A stretch of 64,000 bases of DNA from Mycobacterium rhizamassiliense (GCF_900157375.1 NZ_LT721901.1:2404315-2468314), one strand, 5' to 3'; counted from the first letter of the stretch, positions 8,194-16,185 are shown. Notes: generated by a model from the sequence alone, not told the origin. A program made the numbers and translations.

Positions 8194-9230
8194 CTGACAG
8201 CAACACCGGGCCGCTGGCGGGGATCAAGATCCTCGAGGTCGGCACCATGCTGGCGGGGCCCTACGCCACCATGCTGCTCGCCGATCTCGGTGCCGAGGTC
8301 ACCAAGATCGAGCCCGCCGGGGGCGAGATCTCCCGCAGCGTCGGCGCCACCTACTTCGCCAGCCTCAACCGCAACAAGTCCAGCATCTGCCTGGACCTGA
8401 ATTCCGAAGCGGGACAACAGCGGTTGGGCGAGCTGGTCGCGGATTCGCACGCGCTGCTGGTGAACCTGAAGCCGTCGGCCATCCGCCGGCTGGGCCTTAC
8501 TTACGACGAGCTGCGCCGGCACAACGAGCGGATCGTCTGTGTCGCGATCACCGGCTTCGGCCTGTACGGCGGCGACGATCCGGCCTTCGACTACGTGGTG
8601 CAGGCCGGCGTCGGCACCGCCGCCCTGACCGGTGACCCGGACGGCCCGCCGACGCTGCCCGGTTACTCCTCGGCCGACAACTCCACCGGAATGACCGCGG
8701 CGCTGGGGCTTTTGGCTAAGATCGTCTCCGGCACCGGCGGGCAGGTGGACGTCTCGTTGCGCGATGTCATGCTCTCGCAGCTCAACTACCACGCCTCGGC
8801 CTACCTCAACAACGGCGTCGTGCCACAGCGCCGCCCCTATGGGGCGCACTCGTATTACGTTCCGGCTCAGCTCTTTCCGACCTCCGACGGATATCTCGCG
8901 CTGTTCATCACACACGACGGATTCTGGAAGTCGTTCGCCGCCGAGGCGGGCGTCGGCGGCTTCGAGACCATGGCCGAGCGGGTCGCCCGCCGCGACGAGG
9001 TGCTGGCCGTCGTCACCGCGATGCTGGCAACCGACACCGCCGCCGGATGGGAACGACGGCTACGCCCGCTCGGTGTCCCGGCGGCCGCCGTCCGGATCCT
9101 GCCCGAGGCGCTCGAGGCCACGCCGGAAGTTGTGGTGACGGCCGGCGAGTTCCGGCTCGTCGGCAGCCCGATCCACATCTCCGGCTATCAGCCCGAGTAC
9201 CGCCCGCCGCCCGAGCTGCCGCAGTGCTAG
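8190..9230 (+). CDS. CaiB/BaiF family CoA-transferase
   Basis: A type III CoA-transferase of 346 aa, slightly short for the family. The N-terminal GIKILEVGTMLAGPYATMLLADLG is characteristic, and D163 in SSADNSTGMTA is at the place of the aspartate that forms the acyl-anhydride intermediate. I place the start at TTG 8190, which overlaps the previous stop codon (TTGA), because upstream in-frame sequence has no family similarity. It should move CoA between acids in the mutase operon, for example activating the substrate or recovering CoA from a product. Confidence 0.85.
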   Translation: MTDSNTGPLAGIKILEVGTMLAGPYATMLLADLGAEVTKIEPAGGEISRSVGATYFASLNRNKSSICLDLNSEAGQQRLGELVADSHALLVNLKPSAIRRLGLTYDELRRHNERIVCVAITGFGLYGGDDPAFDYVVQAGVGTAALTGDPDGPPTLPGYSSADNSTGMTAALGLLAKIVSGTGGQVDVSLRDVMLSQLNYHASAYLNNGVVPQRRPYGAHSYYVPAQLFPTSDGYLALFITHDGFWKSFAAEAGVGGFETMAERVARRDEVLAVVTAMLATDTAAGWERRLRPLGVPAAAVRILPEALEATPEVVVTAGEFRLVGSPIHISGYQPEYRPPPELPQC

Positions 9231-9253
9231 CGCGCGGCCGGGGGTGCTTCTCG

Positions 9254-9312
9254 TCGAGCGTGAAACCACTTTCACGTTCGGACTCGAGCGTGAAGTCACC
9301 TTCACGTTCGGC
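9254..9312. repeat. tandem 30-bp hairpin repeat (family B, copy 1)
   Basis: Two 30-bp units each read CGAGCGTGAA, a 6-nt loop, TTCACGTTCG, giving a 10-bp stem with one G-T pair; the unit starts are at 9254 and 9284. The array begins 24 bp after the CoA-transferase stop. A related pair of 30-bp units lies at 37342-37401, again just after a stop codon. It could act as a transcription terminator or mRNA 3' stabiliser, or be a dispersed palindromic element. No T-tract follows. Confidence 0.7.
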
Positions 9313-9344
9313 CATAACGTGAGTTCGATCCAGGGGGAAGCGCG

Positions 9345-9812
9345 GTGAACGTAGCGGACGTCATCGACAGCCATGCCGGTCGAGCGCGCACGGTGCTGCA
9401 ATACAGCCTGATCACCAAGCGATTGGTTGACGAAGCGAAGAAACCTGGCTTCTCCGTTGATAGTTGGGCACCGTTGGCCGAGCTGCTCGCCACCGACGAG
9501 TTCGAGCGCGTTGGCGCCTTCAAGGAGGTGATGACGTGGTCGGATTACGTCAACTTCCTGACAAACTGGGCCATGTCGTCGGAGTGGGAATGTTCTTTCA
9601 AGCGCATCACCGAGAGCGACGGCCGGGTGTTCCTCGAACTCGAGGAGCGCAGTAAGGTCGGCGATTTCAGCAGCGTCGTCAACTCCCTGTCCGTGTACGA
9701 GTTCACCGATGAGGGCAAGATCCGTCATATCGACATCTACCTGCAGATGGAACCCCTGCAACCCGAGATGCTGAAAAGCTTCGAGGCAAACCCGCCGGCC
9801 GCGAAGGCTTAG
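9345..9812 (+). CDS. SnoaL-like (NTF2-fold) protein
   Basis: A 155-aa protein with the cone-shaped NTF2/SnoaL fold pattern: a helical first half (FERVGAFKEVMTWSDYVNFLTNW) followed by beta strands (SFKRITESDGRVFLELEERS, VYEFTDEGKIRHIDIYLQM). Members include small isomerases, cyclases and hydratases of steroid and polyketide metabolism, as well as non-enzymes. No catalytic residue can be assigned with confidence. It follows the family B repeat and converges on the DUF4286-like gene, the two stop codons overlapping by 4 bp. Confidence 0.7.
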   Translation: MNVADVIDSHAGRARTVLQYSLITKRLVDEAKKPGFSVDSWAPLAELLATDEFERVGAFKEVMTWSDYVNFLTNWAMSSEWECSFKRITESDGRVFLELEERSKVGDFSSVVNSLSVYEFTDEGKIRHIDIYLQMEPLQPEMLKSFEANPPAAKA

Positions 9813-10117
9813 GCCTCGGTGGTCGTCTCGAGCAGTCGGGGGATCGGCGCCGGGTCCAACTGCAGGGCATCCGACATGTGCAGCTGCCCGGCGTTGGCGA
9901 CCATGCCATCCAAGATGGCCTGCAGATCGTCGCCCTCGATCTCATAGATGGCGACGTACGGGCCGTTGCCGTCGACCGGACGCAGCCGCCGCGCCGAGAC
10001 GAAACCGTCGAGCGCCACGAGCTCGCCCAGGTGGACTTCGTCGTACCAGGTGTTGTACTCCTGCTCGCGCTCGGGCGAGCTGGGATAACTCTTGACGAAA
10101 ATGATGCCCTTGGCCAT
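9809..10117 (-). CDS. DUF4286-like small protein
   Basis: A 102-aa protein with the EYNTWYDEVHLGELVALDGFVSARR pattern (given here as one family block of EYNTWYDEVH and the following helix), found in ferredoxin-like alpha/beta-barrel proteins of the DUF4286/EthD-like kind that often accompany catabolic clusters. The function is unknown. ATG 10117 is preferred to GTG 10126 because the AGAGG ribosome site fits the ATG and would overlap the GTG. It lies 18 bp downstream of the ferredoxin gene and is probably cotranscribed from the GAGAAT-operator promoter. Confidence 0.7.
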   Translation of the reverse strand: MAKGIIFVKSYPSSPEREQEYNTWYDEVHLGELVALDGFVSARRLRPVDGNGPYVAIYEIEGDDLQAILDGMVANAGQLHMSDALQLDPAPIPRLLETTTEA

Positions 10118-10135
10118 CGCCGCCACCTCTCGGGA

Positions 10136-10471
10136 CTATTCGTAGCGCACCGTGATCGAGTCCGTGTCCGGTACACCCTGGCACGTCAGAATGTAGCCGT
10201 CGGCCACCTCGTCGTCGTCCAAAGCGTCGTTGATCCGCATGTTCGCGTGGCCCTCTTCAAGCCGGGCCATGCAGGTGCCACAGTTGCCGGCCTCGCAGTT
10301 GAACGGCGGGTCCAAGCCGGCACGGCGGGCGGTTTCCAGGAGCGTCTCGCCGGGGACCAGCGGCACCTCCACCTTCTTACGTTCGAGGTAGATGGTCACC
10401 TTGCCGGCGCCGGCCCCGTTCAACGGTTCTGCCACCCGTGCAGTCTCCTCGATCATCGTGTGACGGCGCAT
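10136..10471 (-). CDS. plant-type 2Fe-2S ferredoxin
   Basis: A 111-aa electron carrier. The cluster ligands C59, C64, C67 and C97 form C-x4-C-x2-C-x29-C in PFNCEAGNCGTC and ILTCQG, as in plant/adrenodoxin-type ferredoxins. No reductase domain is fused. It is divergent from the acyl-CoA synthetase operon with a GAGAAT palindrome 67 bp upstream of its start. Because the Rieske oxygenase operon near 58 kb carries the same palindrome and lacks its own ferredoxin, this protein may serve that oxygenase (inference). A second ATG at 10456 could be the true start; neither has a clear ribosome site. Confidence 0.88.
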   Translation of the reverse strand: MRRHTMIEETARVAEPLNGAGAGKVTIYLERKKVEVPLVPGETLLETARRAGLDPPFNCEAGNCGTCMARLEEGHANMRINDALDDDEVADGYILTCQGVPDTDSITVRYE

Positions 10472-10537
10472 GTGGGAACACTGCGAGTCCGCGGGCCACC
10501 GCTGACTACCAACGCCGTACTTGCATTCTTCACTCTA

Positions 10538-10552
10538 GAGAATACTATTCTC
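10538..10552. promoter_or_regulatory. GAGAAT-N3-ATTCTC operator, site 1
   Basis: GAGAATACTATTCTC is a palindrome with perfect 7-bp arms around one central base. It lies between the divergent ferredoxin (67 bp away) and acyl-CoA synthetase (71 bp away) starts. Four more copies with the same geometry occur in this window, all in promoter regions. The proposed regulator is the TetR protein at 49563-50279. Confidence 0.75.
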
Positions 10553-10623
10553 ACTAATCGATAGGATCTTCTCAGGACTGTGCGGATGTCGGGTCAGCCG
10601 GGCCTGCCAGGAAAGGACAGGAC

Positions 10624-12039
10624 GTGACCGAGCCGGCCGCGCTCGCGTTCGAGGAACGGCAGTACAGCCTGCCGCAGCTCGACGCGCTGGCCGACGGACT
10701 CGCCGCCAATCTGGCCAAGGCCGGACTCGCCGCAGGTCAACGCGCCGCGGTCATGGCATCCAACCGGCCCGAGTTCGTCGCCGCCCTGCTGGCGATCTGG
10801 CGGCTGGGCGCGACGGTCGTGCTGATCAGTCCGGCGTGGAAGCGCGACGAGGTCGACCACGCGCTGGGGCTCACGCAGCCGTCGCATGCCATCGGCGACC
10901 ACCCGGTACTGGCGGACCTGATGCCGATGCTGCACCTGGACGAACCGATCACGCCCACGGAGCCGACGCCTAGGTCGCTGCCGCCCCGCGCCGACGCGGT
11001 GCTGGTGTTCAGTTCCGGCACCACCGGACTGCCCAAGGCCGTCCGGCACACGCACGCGGCGCTGCACGAGGCCGTGCGGCAGTGGCGTGAGGCACTGCAG
11101 CTCACCCGCAGCGACCGAATCCAGATCGTGACGCCGCCTTCGCACATCCTCGGCCTGCTCAACATCCTCACGGTGCTGCGGACCGGCGCCTGGATGCGGC
11201 TGCACCCCCGGTTCGACATCGACCGGATGCTGCAGCACATCGAAAGTGACCGCATCACAATCGAAATGGCGGTCGCCCCCATTGCGCTGGCCATCGCCTC
11301 GCATCCCACGCTCGAGTCGTTCGACCTGTCCTCGCTGCGCTACATCATGTGGGGCGCCACACCGGTAAGCGCCAGCGTCGCCGAAACCGTCACCAAGCGG
11401 ACCGGAGTCGGCTGGCTACCCGCTTACGGCACAACGGAATTGCCCGTCATCGCGTGCAATCCGCTGGACGGGCCCCGGCTCGATTCGGTCGGCCGCTCGG
11501 TGGCCGGCGTGGACATCCGCGTGATCTCGTTGCAGACCGGCGAACCCGTCGCTCCCGGGGAGATCGGCGAGATCCAGGCGCGGTCGGACACCTTGATGGC
11601 CGGCTACCTGCCGTCCGAGGCGACCGCGGAGGTCATCCACGACGGCTGGTACCGGACCGGGGACGTCGGCTGGCTGGACGTCGGCGGGTGGCTGCGGATC
11701 ACCGACCGCCTGAAGGAAATGATCAAGGTGCGCGGCTTCCAGGTTGCGCCGGCCGAAATCGAAACGGTGTTGCACGGCCACCCGGCCGTGAAAGACTGCG
11801 CGGTGTTCGGCGTTCCCGACGGAATCAACGGGGAAGCGGTCGTCGCAGCGGTCGCGATTTGCAGCCCCCTGGACGAGGAGGCGGTCGCCGCCGACCTCAC
11901 CGCCCGCGTGGACGAAAGGTTGGCGTCCTACAAACGCCTGAGCCGGGTCGTCTTCGTGCCCGATATTCCGCGCCTGCCGTCGGGCAAGGTGCTGCGCAGA
12001 GTCTTGAAGGAGCGCTATGGATGTACGACTAACAGCTGA
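10624..12039 (+). CDS. AMP-forming acyl-CoA synthetase (FadD-like)
   Basis: A 471-aa enzyme that activates a carboxylic acid to its CoA thioester with ATP. The phosphate-binding motif SSGTTGLPK is near residue 130, AYGTTE near 270, GWYRTGDVG near 340, the hinge DRLKEMIKVRGFQV near 360, and the catalytic lysine in PSGKVLRR near 460. The protein is shorter than usual because the N-terminal lobe is compact. GTG 10624 follows an AGGA-rich ribosome site. It is the first gene of an operon with two acyl-CoA dehydrogenases and a crotonase; its end overlaps the next gene by 23 bp. Confidence 0.9.
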   Translation: MTEPAALAFEERQYSLPQLDALADGLAANLAKAGLAAGQRAAVMASNRPEFVAALLAIWRLGATVVLISPAWKRDEVDHALGLTQPSHAIGDHPVLADLMPMLHLDEPITPTEPTPRSLPPRADAVLVFSSGTTGLPKAVRHTHAALHEAVRQWREALQLTRSDRIQIVTPPSHILGLLNILTVLRTGAWMRLHPRFDIDRMLQHIESDRITIEMAVAPIALAIASHPTLESFDLSSLRYIMWGATPVSASVAETVTKRTGVGWLPAYGTTELPVIACNPLDGPRLDSVGRSVAGVDIRVISLQTGEPVAPGEIGEIQARSDTLMAGYLPSEATAEVIHDGWYRTGDVGWLDVGGWLRITDRLKEMIKVRGFQVAPAEIETVLHGHPAVKDCAVFGVPDGINGEAVVAAVAICSPLDEEAVAADLTARVDERLASYKRLSRVVFVPDIPRLPSGKVLRRVLKERYGCTTNS

Positions 12040-12922
12040 ACAACAGCTCTTACGCGACGCGGCCGCGAAGCTGGGCGACGACCTGGGGCCCGGCGCCGTC
12101 CAGGATCTGGACGACCAGGGCCGAATCAGCCGTCTGGACAGGCAAATTGAGGCGACGGGCTGGCGGACGCTGCGTTCCGACGAGGCTTCCGGCGTCGAAG
12201 TGGCGATCGTTACCGAGGAATTCGGCCGCCGTCTGGTCGACGCGCCGTTCCTGGGCCCGGTCCTGGCCGACGATTTGGCGCGCCACGTCGCAGCCGACGC
12301 GGGGGGACTGACCATCGCGGTCGACGATCGCGCGATCGACGCCCGCGGCTACCAGCGGGCCTTGCAGCTCTCCGGCACCACGGTGCTGGCGTTCGACCTG
12401 GGCACCCCGGGCGTTGGGGTGGATCTGACCCGCGCCGACGCCGAGCTCACGGGTTCGCCGACCGAGCTCGGCCAGGTCTCGGAAGACGTTGCGGCCCAAT
12501 GGCATGCGCTCGCGCTGGTGGCCACCGCGGCGGATCTGGTCGGGGTCGCCCGCGGCGCCCACGCCGTCGCCTGCGACTACGCGAAGATCCGTGAGCAGTA
12601 CGGCAAGGCGATCGGTTCCTATCAAGCCATCGCGCACCTGCTGGCCGAAAGCCTTGCGCTGATCGAGGGTTCGATCAGCGTGCTGCGCCATGCCGCATGG
12701 GCGGTCGACGAGCTGTCCCCCGCCGAAGCGACTCGGGCCGCCCAGATCGCCAAGGTCTACTGCGCGCGCGCCACCCGAACCGTCTGCGAAACGGCCATTC
12801 AGGTGCACGGCGGCATCGGCAACACCTGGGAGTGCGTGGCACACGTCTATCTGCGCCGTGCGCTGACATCGACCGAGCTATGGCCGGTCGCGTTGAAGGA
12901 GATCGATCTTGGACTTTCGTGA
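12017..12922 (+). CDS. acyl-CoA dehydrogenase, short partner subunit
   Basis: A 301-aa acyl-CoA-dehydrogenase-fold protein. The N-terminal domain is shortened and the middle beta domain poorly conserved, while the C-terminal helical domain is clear (YGKAIGSYQAIAHLLAESLAL and QVHGGIGNTWE). Together with the next gene, which overlaps it by 14 bp, it looks like an alpha2beta2 acyl-CoA dehydrogenase as described for the mycobacterial cholesterol enzymes FadE26-27 and FadE28-29. In such pairs one subunit supplies the active-site base; this one probably contributes FAD contacts. Confidence 0.87.
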   Translation: MDVRLTAEQQLLRDAAAKLGDDLGPGAVQDLDDQGRISRLDRQIEATGWRTLRSDEASGVEVAIVTEEFGRRLVDAPFLGPVLADDLARHVAADAGGLTIAVDDRAIDARGYQRALQLSGTTVLAFDLGTPGVGVDLTRADAELTGSPTELGQVSEDVAAQWHALALVATAADLVGVARGAHAVACDYAKIREQYGKAIGSYQAIAHLLAESLALIEGSISVLRHAAWAVDELSPAEATRAAQIAKVYCARATRTVCETAIQVHGGIGNTWECVAHVYLRRALTSTELWPVALKEIDLGLS

Positions 12923-13997
12923 CTCATCCGACGAGGCGGCCTTCCGGGAACGGTTGCGCGCCTGGCTTTCCGCGCATGCCAAGGAGTTCTCCGGATCCGG
13001 CGACGAGTATTGGGCCCGCATGGCCGACTGGCACCGCGCCCTGTACGAGAACGGTTTCTTCGGCCTGTCCTGGCCGCGCGACTGGGGCGGGCAGGACCTG
13101 GCCCCCGTCTACGACGTCATCGTCGACGAGGAGCTGGTGCGCGCCGGCGCTCCGCCGCGCCCCAGCGTCGGCTACCTGGTCTACGGCATCGGCCACCACG
13201 CGAACGACGAACTGCGAAAGCGCTTCCTGCCGGGCATCATCAACGGAACCGAGCGCTGGTGCCAGGGCTTCAGCGAGCCGGGTGCCGGCTCGGATCTGGC
13301 GTCGCTGACCACCACCGCCCGTCTCGACGGCGACAACTATGTGATCAACGGGCACAAGATCTGGACGAGCTACTCCGACGTCGCGGACCGATGCCTGCTG
13401 CTGGCGCGCACCGACCCCGAGGCCAAGCGGCACCGCGGCCTGTCGGCGTTCGTTCTGGACATGAAACAGGCTGGGGTGCAACAGCGCCCGCTGCAGATGA
13501 TCAACGGCGTCACCAACGAGTTCGGTCAGGTGTTCTTCGACGATGCCACGGTGCCTGCCGACCGCATGGTCGGCGCCCCCGGTGACGGCTGGGCGGTGGC
13601 GATGACCGTCGTCGGGCACGAGCGCGAGCCATCCACGCTCGGCTACGCGGCCCGCTACGGCAAGCTGGTGCGAGAGCTGTTGTCCCGCAACGACGGCGAG
13701 GTTTCCGAAGAGCTGGCATGGGCCGCGGTTCAGTCGGACATGCTGACGCATCACGTGCGGCGGCGGCTGTCCGAACAGCTCGACGGCGTATCGCACGGGT
13801 CGGAGGGGTCGCTCGACAAGCTGCTGATGACCTGGGTCGAGCAATCCGTCGGGCATGCCGCGTTGGCGGTCACCGGGACCCGCGATCCGGACCTGCTGAG
13901 CGCATATTTGTACAGTCGCGCGCAAAGCGTCATGGGTGGCACCTCACAGATCCAGAAAAACATCATCGCTTCACGAATCTTGGGATTGGGAGTCTGA
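12909..13997 (+). CDS. acyl-CoA dehydrogenase, long partner subunit
   Basis: A 362-aa acyl-CoA dehydrogenase with the FAD-contacting GFSEPGAGSDLASLTT and DGDNYVINGHKIWTS segments and the C-terminal GGTSQIQKNIIASRILGLG. A glutamate in LLMTWVEQSVG is at about the place of the catalytic base in FadE29-type subunits. The start is TTG 12909, inside the end of the partner gene. The pair should introduce a double bond into the CoA thioester made by the upstream synthetase. Confidence 0.9.
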   Translation: MDFRDSSDEAAFRERLRAWLSAHAKEFSGSGDEYWARMADWHRALYENGFFGLSWPRDWGGQDLAPVYDVIVDEELVRAGAPPRPSVGYLVYGIGHHANDELRKRFLPGIINGTERWCQGFSEPGAGSDLASLTTTARLDGDNYVINGHKIWTSYSDVADRCLLLARTDPEAKRHRGLSAFVLDMKQAGVQQRPLQMINGVTNEFGQVFFDDATVPADRMVGAPGDGWAVAMTVVGHEREPSTLGYAARYGKLVRELLSRNDGEVSEELAWAAVQSDMLTHHVRRRLSEQLDGVSHGSEGSLDKLLMTWVEQSVGHAALAVTGTRDPDLLSAYLYSRAQSVMGGTSQIQKNIIASRILGLGV

Positions 13998-13998
13998 C

Positions 13999-14766
13999 GT
14001 GTACGACATGCCTGACGAAATCGACGTCCGTGCCGATGGTGCATTGCGCATCATCACGCTGAACCGGCCGGATTCGCTCAACTCGGTCAACGACGACCTA
14101 CACTCCGGGCTCGCGCGGATCTGGCAGCGGCTCACCGATGACCCCAGCGCCCGCGCGGCGGTGATCACCGGCGCCGGCAGGGCATTCTCGGCGGGCGGCG
14201 ATTTCGGCTACCTCGAAGAGCTTGCGAACGACGCGGATCTGCGGGCCAAGACCATTCGCGACGGGCGCGAGATCGTCCTGGGCATGGCACGATGCCGAAT
14301 TCCGGTGGTAGCGGCCGTCAACGGCCCCGCCGTCGGGCTCGGCTGCAGCCTGGTGGCGCTCAGCGACCTCGTCTACATCGCCGAGGACGCCTACCTCGCC
14401 GACCCGCACGTGCAGGTGGGCCTGGTCGCCGCCGACGGAGGGCCGCTGACCTGGCCGCTGCACATCAGCCTGCTGCTGGCCAAGGAATACGCGCTGACGG
14501 GAACCCGCATCAAGGCGCAGCGGGCCGTCGAGCTCGGCCTGGCCAATCACGTGGCGGCCGATCCGGTCGCGGAGGCTATCGCCGCCGCGGAGAAGATTTT
14601 GAAGCTGCCGCAGCAGGCGGTCGAAAGCACCAAGCGGGTGCTCAACATTCACCTGGAGCGCGCGGTGCTGGCCAGCCTGGATTACGCCCTTTCGGCCGAG
14701 AGCCAGTCGTTCCTGACCGAAGACTTCCGGGCCAACGTCGCCAAGTTCAACGCGGCAAAGAACTGA
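13999..14766 (+). CDS. enoyl-CoA hydratase/isomerase (crotonase family)
   Basis: A 255-aa crotonase. The oxyanion-hole segments are AGRAFSAGGDFGYL and AAVNGPAVGLGCSLVALSDL. The two glutamates of classical crotonase are not at the usual places (DPHVQVGLVAADGGPLTWP), so it may be a hydratase with other acid/base residues, an isomerase or a hydrolase. I start it at GTG 13999, one base after the dehydrogenase stop. It is the last gene of the operon starting at the acyl-CoA synthetase and converges on the CsbD gene. Confidence 0.87.
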   Translation: MYDMPDEIDVRADGALRIITLNRPDSLNSVNDDLHSGLARIWQRLTDDPSARAAVITGAGRAFSAGGDFGYLEELANDADLRAKTIRDGREIVLGMARCRIPVVAAVNGPAVGLGCSLVALSDLVYIAEDAYLADPHVQVGLVAADGGPLTWPLHISLLLAKEYALTGTRIKAQRAVELGLANHVAADPVAEAIAAAEKILKLPQQAVESTKRVLNIHLERAVLASLDYALSAESQSFLTEDFRANVAKFNAAKN

Positions 14767-14782
14767 GCCGCGAGATCGCGGC
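14767..14782. terminator. GC-rich hairpin between convergent genes
   Basis: GCCGCG, a 4-nt AGAT loop and CGCGGC form a perfect 6-bp stem directly after the crotonase stop codon and 22 bp from the stop of the convergent CsbD gene. No T-tract follows, which is common for mycobacterial hairpin terminators. It may end transcription in both directions. Confidence 0.4.
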
Positions 14783-14803
14783 CCAGTCCTCTACCGTGGG
14801 TGA

Positions 14804-15046
14804 CTAGCTCTTAGCGGCGGCCTTTTCGCGGGCCTCGGCCGTCTTCTCGGCGCCACGCGCCGCCTCGGCCTGGGCCTCCTTCTTGGCGACGTCGCGCTGC
14901 GCCTTCGCCTTGTCCTGCTGCGCGCGGCCTTCCTTGCGAAGACTCTCGTTGTTCAGCAAGATGCCGGCGATTTCCTTGGTCTTGCCGATCGCGTCCTCGA
15001 TGACGCCCCGGACGCCTTCTACGAGTCCATTGTCGCGGTCACTCAT
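14804..15046 (-). CDS. CsbD-family small stress protein
   Basis: An 80-aa, highly charged protein. Residues 1-50 match the CsbD pattern (DAIGKTKEIAGILL near 18-31), and the rest is an alanine/lysine/glutamate-rich helix likely to be extended or coiled-coil. CsbD of Bacillus is controlled by the general stress factor SigB; similar mycobacterial proteins have been called microaggregate-binding proteins, but that link is uncertain here. GGGGGAG precedes the ATG. A possible SigF-type promoter lies 40 bp upstream. Confidence 0.8.
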   Translation of the reverse strand: MSDRDNGLVEGVRGVIEDAIGKTKEIAGILLNNESLRKEGRAQQDKAKAQRDVAKKEAQAEAARGAEKTAEAREKAAAKS

Positions 15047-15085
15047 AATGGCTCCCCCTTCAGTCAGTTGACGGACTCTAGACCC

Positions 15086-15113
15086 GTACCCAAAGAGCCG
15101 GGCGTGGCAATCG
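15086..15113 (-). promoter_or_regulatory. possible SigF-type promoter of the CsbD gene
   Basis: On the minus strand, CGATTG (15113-15108), a 16-bp spacer and GGGTAC (15091-15086) resemble the mycobacterial SigF pattern, in which GGGTA is the conserved -10 core. The -35 match is weak. The -10 core is 40 bp from the ATG. A stress sigma factor would fit the known SigB control of CsbD in Bacillus; the assignment is inference. Confidence 0.4.
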
Positions 15114-15143
15114 TTTTAAACGACCGCAAAGCTGTGGCGTCGG

Positions 15144-16037
15144 TCACCCTGGCAGCTGACCAGCGTCGACGCCGTCGTGGGCCCGCAGAAAGTCGCGCAT
15201 CACTTCGTCGAACCGCGCGGGCTCCTCGATGAACGGCATGTGCGCGCTCGACTCGAACAACTCGAACCGCGATCCCGCGATGCGCTGGTGCATCGCAAAC
15301 ATGTGTTCGGGCGCGCATTCGTCGAACCTGCCTGCGACGACCAGGGTCGGCAGCGCGATCTCGCTCAATCGGTCGAACACGTCCCACCTGCTGATGGTCC
15401 CCACGATGTGAAAGTCGCTCGGCCCGAACATCGTTTCGAAGATCTCGGGGCCCATTCGCCGGAATGCGTCCTCGAGCTCGGCGGGCCAGGGGCGCAGGCG
15501 GCAAAGGTAGGTCTCGTTCCAGGTGCGGATCGCCGCCTGGTATTCGGCGGAGTAGGTGGTGCCCGCGGCTTCGTGGCGATCGATGGCCGCTTGGGTCGCC
15601 GGATCGAGCTCAGATTTCAAGCGCGCCACCATCTTTGAGAATTCCGGTATGGAAGCGATGCTGTTGGAGATGGTGAGGCTGGCGACGCCCTCGGGCGCGT
15701 CCAGGACATACTGCTGTGCGAGCATGCCACCCCAGGAATTTCCGAAGATGTGAAAACGGTTGAGTCCCAGCTCCTTAACCACCGCGTCCAGCTCGGCCAC
15801 CGAACGAGGCATCGTCCACAGCGTCGGGTTCGACGGGCGTTCGGAGTTACCGCAGCCGAGCTGATCCCAAAAGATCACCTCGCGTTCATCGGCCAGCCGC
15901 TCCAGCGAGCGGATGTAGTTGTGCGGCAACCCCGGGCCGCCATGGACCGCCAGCAGCGGGCGGCCGCGGCCACCGCCGACGCGCTTGAACCAGACGTTTC
16001 CGCCCGGGACCGCGATCGTCCCCTCCACCTGGGTCAT
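15144..16037 (-). CDS. proline iminopeptidase-like alpha/beta hydrolase (S33)
   Basis: A 297-aa serine hydrolase. HGGPGLPHNYI near residue 33 is the oxyanion signature of proline iminopeptidases, GNSWGGMLAQQY near 100 carries the nucleophile serine, and VVAGRFDE and SSAHMPFIEEP carry the acid and histidine. It probably cleaves N-terminal residues from small peptides. I start at ATG 16037 because AGGAGG lies upstream at a workable distance and because 16 extra N-terminal residues from ATG 16085 would be encoded by the family A repeat. It is divergent from the thiolase gene. Confidence 0.87.
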   Translation of the reverse strand: MTQVEGTIAVPGGNVWFKRVGGGRGRPLLAVHGGPGLPHNYIRSLERLADEREVIFWDQLGCGNSERPSNPTLWTMPRSVAELDAVVKELGLNRFHIFGNSWGGMLAQQYVLDAPEGVASLTISNSIASIPEFSKMVARLKSELDPATQAAIDRHEAAGTTYSAEYQAAIRTWNETYLCRLRPWPAELEDAFRRMGPEIFETMFGPSDFHIVGTISRWDVFDRLSEIALPTLVVAGRFDECAPEHMFAMHQRIAGSRFELFESSAHMPFIEEPARFDEVMRDFLRAHDGVDAGQLPG

Positions 16038-16061
16038 GGTGGGCCGTGCCTCCTGATTGAT

Positions 16062-16125
16062 CGGTGAGCAGACGCAGAATCGCACAGTTGGGTGCCGTTA
16101 TACGCGATTCTGCGTCTGCTCGCCG
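16062..16125. repeat. long inverted repeat (family A, copy 1)
   Basis: An 18-bp left arm (16066-16083, starting GAGCAGACGCAG) is perfectly complementary to a right arm at 16104-16121, with a 20-nt loop; the stem extends to 22 bp with one G-T pair. It lies in the divergent region between the hydrolase and thiolase genes, so it is not a simple 3' terminator. A near-identical element is at 60524-60583. The sequence resembles a dispersed palindromic repeat. Confidence 0.75.
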
Positions 16126-16170
16126 ATCGAGGCCGTACCGGCGTCCTTGCAACTCACGCTCTCGGCCTGA

Positions 16171-16185
16171 GAGAATAGTGTTCTC
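16171..16185. promoter_or_regulatory. GAGAAT-N3-RTTCTC operator, site 2
   Basis: GAGAATAGTGTTCTC matches the five-site palindrome with one changed base in the right half. It lies 58 bp upstream of the thiolase start, placing the thiolase and MeaB-type genes in the proposed TetR regulon. Confidence 0.65.

Noticed and set aside
9254..9312. Tandem repeat considered as a CRISPR array
   Set aside because: Only two units, each self-complementary along its whole length with a 6-nt loop, no separate spacers and no cas genes.
15144..16085. Longer N-terminus for the proline iminopeptidase-like protein
   Set aside because: The extra 16 residues are encoded by the family A repeat and spacer; ATG 16037 with AGGAGG upstream is better.
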